From NCBI RefSeq assembly GCF_003610355.1, contig NZ_RAPY01000001.1:806001-870000 (forward strand): a stretch of 64,000 nt of DNA, read 5' to 3'. The DNA comes from Sphingobacterium detergens. Lineage in GTDB: Bacteria; Bacteroidota; Bacteroidia; Sphingobacteriales; Sphingobacteriaceae. Every line of letters begins with the position of its first letter. Positions within the stretch are counted from its first letter, which is position 1. Shown here one piece after another: positions 42,353 through 50,526 of the stretch. Position numbers and translations under genes: made by a program. The notes beneath the pieces are model-generated. The model did not search any database. It was given only the letters and a program-made list of their open reading frames with translations, and was not told where the DNA came from.

Positions 42353-42360
42353 TATCTTTG
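42353..42360 (+). promoter_or_regulatory. -7 promoter element of the RsgA-type gene
   Basis: TATCTTTG is an exact TAnnTTTG match, about 190 bases before the coding sequence. It predicts a transcript start near 42366 and therefore a long leader. Confidence 0.55.
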
Positions 42361-42366
42361 TATCTT

Positions 42367-42420
42367 ATGCAAAGACAACTATTCACATATTATAGTTTGA
42401 CGATTGGAATGATTGCCTAA
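42367..42420 (+). CDS. Possible 17-aa leader peptide
   Basis: ATG 42367 opens MQRQLFTYYSLTIGMIA, then TAA. It would lie at the very 5' end of the transcript (nearly leaderless) and precedes the paired hairpins at 42451-42485. Short ORFs in this position often steer attenuation. Translation is unproven. Confidence 0.35.
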   Translation: MQRQLFTYYSLTIGMIA

Positions 42421-42450
42421 TTCCGGGTGTCTTGTTTCGAAAATCATCGG

Positions 42451-42485
42451 TTTGGTAGTTTACGTATTACCAAAGGCCGTTGGTA
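42451..42485 (+). promoter_or_regulatory. Mutually exclusive hairpins in the RsgA leader
   Basis: TACCAAA (42468-42474) can pair with TTTGGTA upstream (42451-42457), and its TACCAA can pair with TTGGTA downstream (42480-42485). Only one hairpin can form at a time, the arrangement of an attenuator or translation switch. Confidence 0.5.
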
Positions 42486-42551
42486 TGGAACAAACCATTC
42501 GGATGACAGAGAATTAAGCAATTTTATTTCATCATTTTAGATTATCAACAA

Positions 42552-43604
42552 GTGAATAACTTATCATTATATGGTTGGAACGATACGCTGTTCCTAATCA
42601 AACAAGCCTCACAATACAAACATCTTTTTCATGGTCGTGTTGCCGCAGTAAACAAAACCAATTATGAGGTCATCGCCCAGAGCGGTCGGCTGTTGTGCGA
42701 ACTGGCAGGTAATATGCTTTATGGACGTTCATCATTTGAACACCCCTGTACCGGTGACTGGATTATTTTTCAACCTTTTGAAGATAACAAAGGAATAATC
42801 GTCGATGTTTTACCACGCAAGCATACCTTATACCGAAGAAAGAGTGGCACGCAGAACGAAAGGCAAGCTATAGCATCCCATGTAGACAAGGCATTTATTG
42901 TACAGAGCCTCGATGCCAATTTCAGCGTTCGCCGAACGGAACGATTTATGGTTCAAATAGCAGAAGAAAATATTCATCCCATATTGATCCTCACTAAATC
43001 GGATCTGGAGTTCAATCGCCAAAAAGTAGAGGAATCGCTGAAACATATCGGACGTCAAATGCCAATACTTTTTACAAGCGTTTTTTCTCCAGAAACAATA
43101 CTTCCGGTACGAAAATTTATCAAGCAGGGGGAATCGATTGTATTTGTTGGATCATCTGGAGTCGGAAAAAGTTCTTTGATCAACACACTGTGTGGACTTA
43201 CAGTATTTTCCACGTCTGAGATAAGCAAATCATCAGGTAAAGGAAGACATACCTCGACCCGAAGGGAAATGATATTGATGAAGGATAGTGGTATTTTAAT
43301 AGATACGCCCGGTGTTAGAGAATTTGGTTTAGCATCAGACACTTCGGATACATTATCAGATATATTCGAACTTGCTGATTTTGCAGAATCCTGTCGTTTT
43401 GAAAATTGTACACATGTTAATGAACCTGGCTGTGCTGTCGTAGACGCTGTAAACAATGGCCTTTTAGAGCTGGCAGTATACAATAGTTACCTCAAACTGC
43501 GTAAAGAATCTTGGTATTTTTCTACTTCGGAGCATGAGAAACGGAAAAGGGGTAAATCTTTCGCTAAAATTTCAGAAGCGGCTAAGAGAATAAAAAAACG
43601 TTAA
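42552..43604 (+). CDS. rsgA: RsgA-type ribosome small-subunit GTPase
   Basis: A 350-aa protein (GTG start) with the circularly permuted GTPase of RsgA: an OB-fold N-terminus (GRVAAVNKTNYEVIAQSGRL), LILTKSD (G4), then VFVGSSGVGKSSLINTLCGL (G1), KGRHTSTRREM and LIDTPGVREFGL (G3). The C-terminal zinc knuckle is CRFENCTHVNEPGC. RsgA matures the 30S subunit and is needed after stress. The gene is single, with the attenuator-like leader before it. Bacteroidota often carry two rsgA-like genes; whether this is the housekeeping or an accessory copy is open. The C-terminus is highly basic (ISEAAKRIKKR). Confidence 0.93.
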   Translation: MNNLSLYGWNDTLFLIKQASQYKHLFHGRVAAVNKTNYEVIAQSGRLLCELAGNMLYGRSSFEHPCTGDWIIFQPFEDNKGIIVDVLPRKHTLYRRKSGTQNERQAIASHVDKAFIVQSLDANFSVRRTERFMVQIAEENIHPILILTKSDLEFNRQKVEESLKHIGRQMPILFTSVFSPETILPVRKFIKQGESIVFVGSSGVGKSSLINTLCGLTVFSTSEISKSSGKGRHTSTRREMILMKDSGILIDTPGVREFGLASDTSDTLSDIFELADFAESCRFENCTHVNEPGCAVVDAVNNGLLELAVYNSYLKLRKESWYFSTSEHEKRKRGKSFAKISEAAKRIKKR

Positions 43605-43614
43605 CCTTTTACGT

Positions 43615-43652
43615 AATACAGGTGTTCATCTGAATAATTGAACACCTGTATT
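43615..43652. terminator. 14-bp perfect hairpin after rsgA
   Basis: AATACAGGTGTTCA (43615-43628) and its complement (43639-43652) around a 10-nt loop, just past the rsgA stop. There is no clear T run, but position and strength fit a transcript end. Confidence 0.6.
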
Positions 43653-43793
43653 AACATGCGGCATGAGGTCGACTACGACAGAACTTCTTTGCTTTTCAAT
43701 ATATCTTATCTCGCTCTATCATGCATCTACCCTTTTATCGTTTTCAGTCGGATAACATTTCATTCAATAGAACCATTACTCCATCCTTGCTTT

Positions 43794-46238
43794 CTATTGT
43801 ACATCCAGTTCAACACTCCCGGAGATCAGTCCCTTACTTTTTGCCCTGATAATCAATTTGCCGCTATGCTTGACGGCGACTATAGCCAGCGCTTTGCCGT
43901 GGTATGCCTGTCGCGCCCTGGACTGGAATTTCCGGAGATCGGTTGTATTGCCATTGTCTGTGGCCACAATCTCTGCCCCTTTCCCTTCAACGTTAAACTC
44001 GATGTCATGCGCCGCATCCGGAACAACAGTATCAAACTCGTCCACAACGTAGGCGTGTATATAAGCCAGCTCATTAGCTGCAGCACTAACACTAGGCTTT
44101 TCGGCAACTAGCTTGACACGGTATGGTTTTGCTGCAGTGCGGACCGTTTTGCTCATTACTTTCTCGTTTCCCCGATAGGAAACCACTTCAAGTACCCCAG
44201 GTTCAAAAGGGATGGCTCTAAAAACGAGGTCATAACGACTAGGATCTTTGGATTGCTCAGCGATCTTTCTACCGTTCAGATACAGTTCCAATCGGTCCGC
44301 CTGATTGTAATAGACCAGCACATCAACGCTATCCCCCTGTTTCCAGTTCCAGTGCGGTAATACGTGTAAGACCGGCTTGTCGGTCCAGACACTTTGGTAC
44401 AGATAATATACATCTTTCGGGAAGCCTGCTAAATCGACGATTCCGAAATATGAACTCCGGGCAGGCCAGGTATAAGGCGTAGGTTCGCCGAGGTAATCGA
44501 AACCTGTCCACACATACATTCCGGCAATATGATCATATTGCTCCATCAGACGTAGACTCGTCTGATGGTTAGATCCCCAGGGGGTATAAATGTTGTCGTA
44601 AGCTGATATGGACTTGTCTCTATTACCGCCATTGAAGGGAATATCCCATCTTTCAGGCCACATGCGCACTGAATCGTAGGGCACCAGATCATATTGACCC
44701 CGACTTTCCAGCGCAGACGTGCTTTCTGTTACGATAAACTTCTTCCCCGGATGATCTGACGGGAAACTGGCCCATTGCTTATGGTTATAATTATAGCCTA
44801 TAATATCTACGGCCGGATTCATTAATAACGGATTTTCGCTGGACAGCTCATTATTGGCAATGGTGGTCGGGCGGGTACCATCCAGGCTGTCGGCAATTGC
44901 TGCTAAGCGTCTGGGAATAGCTGCCCCATCCGACTTAGAGTGCCATTGCTCCTGCGCTTCATTCCCTAGGCACCAGATGAATAAAGAGGGATGGTTTCGG
45001 TCCCGTTTTACATGGGCGGCAAAGTCGCGCTCGAACCATTTATCCCAATACAAATGGTAGTCAAATGGTTTCTTATGTACTTTCCATACATCGAAAGTTT
45101 CACTCATCACAATAAAACCCAGGCTATCACATAGATCTAGAAATGCAGGTGCGGCCGGATTATGGGATGTGCGTATACCGTTGACACCCATTGCTTTCAT
45201 TAACTTTAGCTGACGTAACGCTGCAGATCGGTTGAAGGCCATGCCCAGGGCGCCAAGATCACTATGTAGACAGACCCCGCGGATCTTAAGGTGCTTTCCG
45301 TTCAGTACAAATCCCTGCTGTTGATCAAAGCTAAAGTTGCGTAAGCCAAATCTGGTTTCCTGCTCATCCAGCACCCGGCCGCCCGATACAAGCTGTACAT
45401 TCGCAGTATATTGCCGTGGTGTTTCAACTCCCCACAACAGCGGATTGTCCAGCACGATTTTCTGCCGGAACGGATTGACGCCGGAGCCGCGCTTGACCAA
45501 TATATCCTCAACCTGGGAAACCGTTTCTCCGGTGGGTGATACAATTTGTGTCCGTAGGGAAAGTGATCCAGTCTGTTTGGGAATCTGTTCGATGTCCAAC
45601 GAAAGACTCAGCACAGCTTGTTTTTCACTGAGCTGCTCTACTTTGATAAAAGTGCTGTTTGTGGCGATACTGACCTTATTACGGGCAATCAATTTAACAT
45701 CACGATAGATGCCCGAACCCGAATAGAAACGTGAGTTGGGCTGCCTATTGTTGTTGACTTTAACAGCTAGCAGATTTTTCCGGCCATCGGCATGTAGATA
45801 AGACGATAGTTCGTATTCAAAGTCGATATAACCGTTTGGCCGTTTTCCCAGCAAATGACCATTGATCCAGACCTCGCTGTTTTCATACACGCCCTCAAAG
45901 GCAATAAATATCCGCTGACCTTTATAGGCCGGGGGCAGCTTAAATGACTTTTGATACCAGCCGATGCCCCCATCCAGATAAGCTCCGCCGCTACCGGCGG
46001 GGCTATGTTCGCGGAAGGGCATCTCAATGCTCCAGTCATGCGGCAGGTCAAGCAGGCGCCAGTTGTCACCACCAGAATCCTGGCTATGCTGCCCAACACT
46101 ATCAAGTGTAAACCGCCAACCGGCATTGAAATTAATTTCCTGTCGGGATTGCCCCAACAGCGGTATCGTCATGATCAGCCAAAGCCCCAGGACATTCAGT
46201 TGGCGGCGATATGGGGTGCAAACAAGTAATTTTAGCAT
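43794..46238 (-). CDS. Glycoside hydrolase family 2, beta-galactosidase-like
   Basis: An exported protein of about 814 aa (start at ATG 46238, MLKLLVCTPYRRQLNVLGLW), with a signal ending near PLLGQ. It has the GH2 plan: sugar-binding jelly roll (about 40-195), immunoglobulin-like domain, then the TIM barrel with RTSHNPAAPAFLDLCDSLGF, acid/base Glu in FIWCLGNEAQ and nucleophile Glu in FIVTESTSALESRG. A C-terminal beta domain follows. GH2 enzymes in such loci remove beta-linked galactose from side chains. It is the last gene of the locus, 30 bases after the GH43 gene. Beta-galactosidase is the likely activity; other GH2 activities cannot be excluded. Confidence 0.9.
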   Translation of the reverse strand: MLKLLVCTPYRRQLNVLGLWLIMTIPLLGQSRQEINFNAGWRFTLDSVGQHSQDSGGDNWRLLDLPHDWSIEMPFREHSPAGSGGAYLDGGIGWYQKSFKLPPAYKGQRIFIAFEGVYENSEVWINGHLLGKRPNGYIDFEYELSSYLHADGRKNLLAVKVNNNRQPNSRFYSGSGIYRDVKLIARNKVSIATNSTFIKVEQLSEKQAVLSLSLDIEQIPKQTGSLSLRTQIVSPTGETVSQVEDILVKRGSGVNPFRQKIVLDNPLLWGVETPRQYTANVQLVSGGRVLDEQETRFGLRNFSFDQQQGFVLNGKHLKIRGVCLHSDLGALGMAFNRSAALRQLKLMKAMGVNGIRTSHNPAAPAFLDLCDSLGFIVMSETFDVWKVHKKPFDYHLYWDKWFERDFAAHVKRDRNHPSLFIWCLGNEAQEQWHSKSDGAAIPRRLAAIADSLDGTRPTTIANNELSSENPLLMNPAVDIIGYNYNHKQWASFPSDHPGKKFIVTESTSALESRGQYDLVPYDSVRMWPERWDIPFNGGNRDKSISAYDNIYTPWGSNHQTSLRLMEQYDHIAGMYVWTGFDYLGEPTPYTWPARSSYFGIVDLAGFPKDVYYLYQSVWTDKPVLHVLPHWNWKQGDSVDVLVYYNQADRLELYLNGRKIAEQSKDPSRYDLVFRAIPFEPGVLEVVSYRGNEKVMSKTVRTAAKPYRVKLVAEKPSVSAAANELAYIHAYVVDEFDTVVPDAAHDIEFNVEGKGAEIVATDNGNTTDLRKFQSRARQAYHGKALAIVAVKHSGKLIIRAKSKGLISGSVELDVQ

Positions 46239-46268
46239 AAAATTATAGAAAAGGAACCGCTCCATACT

Positions 46269-47888
46269 TTAATAGGAGGATTGATAGTCAAACCAGTCAA
46301 AAAATGCTTTCGCATTGGTTGGCTGCCCATTGGAACTTGTATACAGACCGATCATTACTCCCGTAAAACCGCCAGCTACCTCTGTGCTCAGATAGCGGGT
46401 ATCCAGACTAGCGAGGTTGCTGTAGTCCCCGGACTTTGGGTCTATAAAAGCAAAGCTGTAGTTTAAAGGCGTTCCACTGATACGCAGTTCTATCTTGTTG
46501 CCTGCGATTTCTTTTTCAGCAACAATATAATGCAGAGATCCTACCTTAGCGCGCAGCTGCAGCATAAAGAGCTTTCCGCTGCGTTTGAGAAAGAAGTCGT
46601 AATGGTGCGAATTGTTCTGATACAGCGTTAAACCGGCTTCTTCTCCGTCGGAAGCGGCATTAAATTCAAACTTTACGCTGGCCTGAAAATCGTGTTCCGT
46701 TTGCCTGCGGCCGATAAAAGAAGGCGACTCCGTCTCGTTTAATGATATCGGACTGCTGTACAGGCAGAGGCTACCACGTCGTTCGGTCAGCGAGTACTTT
46801 GCCGAATCGGGATTCCGAAGATACTGCCATTGCAAACCCAGCTGTGTGGCAGTAAACTCATCGCGCTGTGTTGGAGTTGCCACAGGAACTGCTGGCAGGG
46901 GCTTCACCGCCATATCCAGCTGGATTTTTCCATTACCGTTGATCTGTGGCCAGCCGTCTTTAGGCCAGCTTACCGGTGCCAGAAATGTCTCCCGACCGAG
47001 TATATGGTAATAACTGTAAGGTTGCGTGACGCGGAAACCTAAAAATACGGTCCACCAGGAGCCATCTGCTGCCTGGATAAAGTCCGCATGCCCAACCCCT
47101 TGAATGGGATTTCCCTGTCCCAAACGGTTGGAGTGTGATAGAATTGGGTTGAGCGGGCAGGATTCGTAAGGCCCCCAGATGGAGCGGCTCCGTCCGATAC
47201 TGACACTGTGGGCATATTCTGTGCCACCTTCGCCCAATAGTAGATAATAGTAGCCATCCTTTTTGTAGATGTGGGGCGCCTCGGGAAAGCGCCCGCCCGT
47301 TCCGGCCCAGACCACTTTTTCCGCCGAGGTCAACTTCCCGGTACTCAGATCTATGGCCGTCACACGTATTCCTTCATCTCCCTGGGTCACAAAATAGCTT
47401 TTGCCATCCTCATCCCAAAAAATGTCCGGATCTATGCTTTTGATATCTACCCAGACCGGATCACTCCAGGGGCCAGCCGGTTTTTTTGCCGTGCAATAGA
47501 AATTGCCTTTGTCCGATACATTGGTACATATGACATAGAATAAACCATCGTGATAGCGGATCGAAGGCGCGAATAGCCCTCCCGAAGAAGGTACTCCGTG
47601 TAGATTGAGCTGTGAAGACCGTGTCAGGCAGTGACCCAGCTGCTCCCAGTTGACCAGATCCTTACTATGATATATCGGAAGCCCCGGAAAATATTCGAAT
47701 GAAGAGGTCACGAGGTAAAAATCATCGCCTACACGGCAGATGCTCGGATCTGGATTAAATCCTCGGACAACCGGGTTTTTAAAGCCCGGTTGTGCATAGC
47801 TCGGCGCTGCCAGCAAAAAAAGTAAGCTGCAATAAATCGTGGAGCTAAGAAGTGTCAAGTACCTTGAAGTCATGTTAGTTATAGTCAT
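46269..47888 (-). CDS. Glycoside hydrolase family 43
   Basis: A 539-aa exported enzyme (signal about 1-32, ending SYAQPG). The five-bladed propeller begins NPVVRGFNPDPSICRVGDDF with the catalytic base Asp-47. It continues SSFEYFPGLPIYHSKDLVNW, SIDPDIFWDEDGKSYFVTQG and GRFPEAPHIYKKDGYYYLLL, where the Glu of PEAP is the expected proton donor. A C-terminal beta-sandwich (about 345-539) is typical of larger GH43 members. Activity is likely alpha-L-arabinofuranosidase or beta-xylosidase. In this locus it would trim arabinose or xylose from oligosaccharide side chains. It sits 10 bases after the surface lipoprotein gene. Confidence 0.93.
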   Translation of the reverse strand: MTITNMTSRYLTLLSSTIYCSLLFLLAAPSYAQPGFKNPVVRGFNPDPSICRVGDDFYLVTSSFEYFPGLPIYHSKDLVNWEQLGHCLTRSSQLNLHGVPSSGGLFAPSIRYHDGLFYVICTNVSDKGNFYCTAKKPAGPWSDPVWVDIKSIDPDIFWDEDGKSYFVTQGDEGIRVTAIDLSTGKLTSAEKVVWAGTGGRFPEAPHIYKKDGYYYLLLGEGGTEYAHSVSIGRSRSIWGPYESCPLNPILSHSNRLGQGNPIQGVGHADFIQAADGSWWTVFLGFRVTQPYSYYHILGRETFLAPVSWPKDGWPQINGNGKIQLDMAVKPLPAVPVATPTQRDEFTATQLGLQWQYLRNPDSAKYSLTERRGSLCLYSSPISLNETESPSFIGRRQTEHDFQASVKFEFNAASDGEEAGLTLYQNNSHHYDFFLKRSGKLFMLQLRAKVGSLHYIVAEKEIAGNKIELRISGTPLNYSFAFIDPKSGDYSNLASLDTRYLSTEVAGGFTGVMIGLYTSSNGQPTNAKAFFDWFDYQSSY

Positions 47889-47898
47889 GTTTTTCCTC

Positions 47899-48834
47899 TT
47901 ATTTGGCCGGACCGGATTCTGATCCCGCTTGATCTAAACTTTCCTTATACTCCTTGCTGATAAAATTGAATGTCAGCATGGCGGCACCGTCATTCGAAAG
48001 TACAGGATCCCTTAAGACAGCTAGCTGCATCGTATTCTGCGTCAGTGACATAATGCGTACATCACCCCAGTCTACCACGATACCATCCTGGGGTTTGCCA
48101 TGCAGTGGCGATGCGCCGGTCATGCGCAGGGTTTTCTTTTCGGTGTCAATATTAAAAATGCCTTTCTGCACTTTTCCCAGCATGGCATGGTTAACATTGA
48201 CGTTGGCGCCGCCTTTGAGGTCAAAAGTCATACGACCATAGTCGCCAGCGGGCATTAGCCAGCTATTGCCTTTCCAGTCAGGTTCCCAGCTCCAGCTGTC
48301 GCTGTTCAAGGGTTCGCCGGTCTTGTTTACTGTGCCCCACCAGTCTCCCGTTCCATAAAAATACATGGGCCCTTTAAAATGGCGGGATACCTCTGCCGCA
48401 TCAAGATCCAGAAACCAGGTTTTCTCCTGCCCTGCACCACCGGTCAATAATGTCCAGGTCTCGTCACTGATAAATTCAGCGTACATCGCGTCAATTTTAA
48501 AGCTTACTGGCTCGCCATAAACGACTCCGCCCCGGGTTTCGACACCAAACTTAACCGTATATTCTCCTGGAAAAGGCATTTTTAAAGTCACCTTTTTATC
48601 TTGGCTCCGCCCCTGGGGATGTTCCCAGAGCGGGGTATATTTCGGATCCATTAAACTCGTTAAATAAACAATATTCGGATTATTTACATCATGTTCAATA
48701 CGGTACGATTTACCTTCAGTCAGCTGTGCCGGACTGAGGTCGATCTCCCCTAGTGCATATTTTTCTGGAGAACAAGCTCCGACCATCGTCATCAGCGCAA
48801 AGAGGGCCATGACATAGTGTATTATCTTTTTCAT
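47899..48834 (-). CDS. Surface glycan-binding-type lipoprotein
   Basis: A 311-aa lipoprotein (MKKIIHYVMALFALMTMVGA, Cys-21) encoded right after susD, the position of SusE/F-like or SGBP proteins. The mature part begins with Ig-like strands (RIEHDVNNPNIVYLTSLMDP), and the C-terminal half holds a family-typical WFLDLDAAEVSRHFKGPMYF, YGTGDWWGTVNK and SWSWEPDWKGN block, rich in Trp as expected for carbohydrate contact. Sequence alone gives no ligand. It probably helps tether the polysaccharide outside the cell with SusD. Confidence 0.8.
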   Translation of the reverse strand: MKKIIHYVMALFALMTMVGACSPEKYALGEIDLSPAQLTEGKSYRIEHDVNNPNIVYLTSLMDPKYTPLWEHPQGRSQDKKVTLKMPFPGEYTVKFGVETRGGVVYGEPVSFKIDAMYAEFISDETWTLLTGGAGQEKTWFLDLDAAEVSRHFKGPMYFYGTGDWWGTVNKTGEPLNSDSWSWEPDWKGNSWLMPAGDYGRMTFDLKGGANVNVNHAMLGKVQKGIFNIDTEKKTLRMTGASPLHGKPQDGIVVDWGDVRIMSLTQNTMQLAVLRDPVLSNDGAAMLTFNFISKEYKESLDQAGSESGPAK

Positions 48835-48885
48835 GTATATAGATTTATATCGTTAAACCAAGCGAAAATTCAGCAGCACTGTTCA

Positions 48886-50514
48886 TTAATTCCAGCCTGC
48901 ATTTTGTTTCAGTACTCCATTTGACAGCGTGATCTGCTTATTCGGAATCTGCATAAACCCGCGGGTGGCCAGAAATTTGCCTTTTGTGATAACAACTTTG
49001 TCGGGAGCCGAACCACTAAGCACATCTTCGGAAGTCTCCAGTATGGCGGCCGCATTATTGATACCCTGACGCAGCACATCCCAATAGCGTATGCCTTCAA
49101 AGGCAAATTCAAAATTCCGCTCTTTCAGGATATTACTTTTTGAGACGGGCAATGCAACGAAATTGGTTTTATAGGCCCGCTTGCGCACCTGGTCAAAATA
49201 TTGCTGGGCATTGGGCGACCCCAGTTCTGCCGCCATTAGCAACACGTCTGCATAGCGGATCACAAAGTAATCCTGATCCTGGGACAATTGCATATCTTTA
49301 TCTCCACCTGTATTTGTGGTGCCATCCGGCAATGCTGTCGGCGCGTATTTTTTGATCGCATAGCCCGTGTATTCACGCTGGTCTTTCAGATTAAAATCCG
49401 GTATTTTCTCTCCATCGATATCGATAATGGATGCTGTTTTTCTGGTATCGTTGTTATCGAAGGCATTAAAGAAGTTTTTGCTTACGGTACAGGCACCCCA
49501 TCCTTGACCATAGGGTGACCAGCTCTTCCCTCTCAAGCCCAAGAAAACGACCCAGCGGTTGCCATCGATATGACCTTCGTAATCCGATGTATTGTTAAAT
49601 TTCTGTGCAAATACCACTTCGGAGTTCCCTTTACCTGCGTACTTGGAAATATCCAATGTATTGTCGGCGGCATTGGGAAGATAACTTGATGCCGGCCAAA
49701 GGTTTTTAAAATCAGCGACCAATGCAAATTGGCCACTTTTGATCACATCTTCCAGTCCCGCTAGCGCCTCGGCTTTGGATACGCCAATATCTTCGGCTGC
49801 ATAATAACCGGAATAAAAGAGGTAAACCCGTGCCAGTAGTGCTTTTGCGGCGAATGGCGTAGCCCGGCCATCGTTGCTTGCGGCGGCTGATTTCGGATAA
49901 GCATCGGCCGGGATACTGCTTGTAGCAAATTTGAGATCCGAAACAATCAGCTTATACACTTCCTTTGGATCCGATTGCGCAATATTATCACTCGTAGGGC
50001 TGGTCAACAGGGGTATGTTCTCAAAGAGACGCACTAAATCGAAGTACAGGACTGCCCGCAGGAACCGGGTTTCACCTTCGATCCGTGCGCGTGCCGTAGT
50101 ATTGCCCGAAAAATCGGTGCCATCTAACTTTGCCAGCAGCGTATTACATCTAAAAATGCCCGAATAGTAATCTGACCAGGTACCATCAAAAATATTATTG
50201 TCCGACTGGGATTGCCCGATATCAAAGCGGTCTATAGCCTGGAAACCGCGGCCATCTGTTGTTCCGGTACCACCGAAACAGTTATCCGAAGCGACTTCCG
50301 AGGTGATATAAAAAGCCTGGCTCGCGTTGGAGGTTGTCCGCTGGTAACCGTCATAACAACCGACCAGCGCCATTTCAGCATCCGCCACTGTTTTATAAAA
50401 GTTGCTCTCCAAGACACTTGTCATCGGTTCGACGTCCAGGAAACTGGATGAACAGGATCCCAATAGTAGTGATCCCAGTAGTATTGAATAAGAGATATAA
50501 CCTATTTTTTTCAT
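48886..50514 (-). CDS. SusD-family outer-membrane lipoprotein of the polysaccharide locus
   Basis: A 542-aa lipoprotein (MKKIGYISYSILLGSLLLGS, Cys-21) with SusD features: FLDVEPMTSVLESNFYKTVA, DAEMALVGCYDGY, ARIEGETRFLRAVLYFDLVR (TPR region) and LKERNFEFAFEGIRYWDVLR near the C-terminus. It pairs with SusC to form the bedbin-type importer. It starts 12 bases after susC. The bound glycan would be decided by its aromatic platform, which cannot be seen here. Confidence 0.95.
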   Translation of the reverse strand: MKKIGYISYSILLGSLLLGSCSSSFLDVEPMTSVLESNFYKTVADAEMALVGCYDGYQRTTSNASQAFYITSEVASDNCFGGTGTTDGRGFQAIDRFDIGQSQSDNNIFDGTWSDYYSGIFRCNTLLAKLDGTDFSGNTTARARIEGETRFLRAVLYFDLVRLFENIPLLTSPTSDNIAQSDPKEVYKLIVSDLKFATSSIPADAYPKSAAASNDGRATPFAAKALLARVYLFYSGYYAAEDIGVSKAEALAGLEDVIKSGQFALVADFKNLWPASSYLPNAADNTLDISKYAGKGNSEVVFAQKFNNTSDYEGHIDGNRWVVFLGLRGKSWSPYGQGWGACTVSKNFFNAFDNNDTRKTASIIDIDGEKIPDFNLKDQREYTGYAIKKYAPTALPDGTTNTGGDKDMQLSQDQDYFVIRYADVLLMAAELGSPNAQQYFDQVRKRAYKTNFVALPVSKSNILKERNFEFAFEGIRYWDVLRQGINNAAAILETSEDVLSGSAPDKVVITKGKFLATRGFMQIPNKQITLSNGVLKQNAGWN

Positions 50515-50526
50515 GATTTCTCGATT

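Noticed and set aside
43638..44111. 157-aa plus-strand ORF opposite the GH2 3' end
   Set aside because: It is antisense to a clear GH2 coding region and has no family resemblance.
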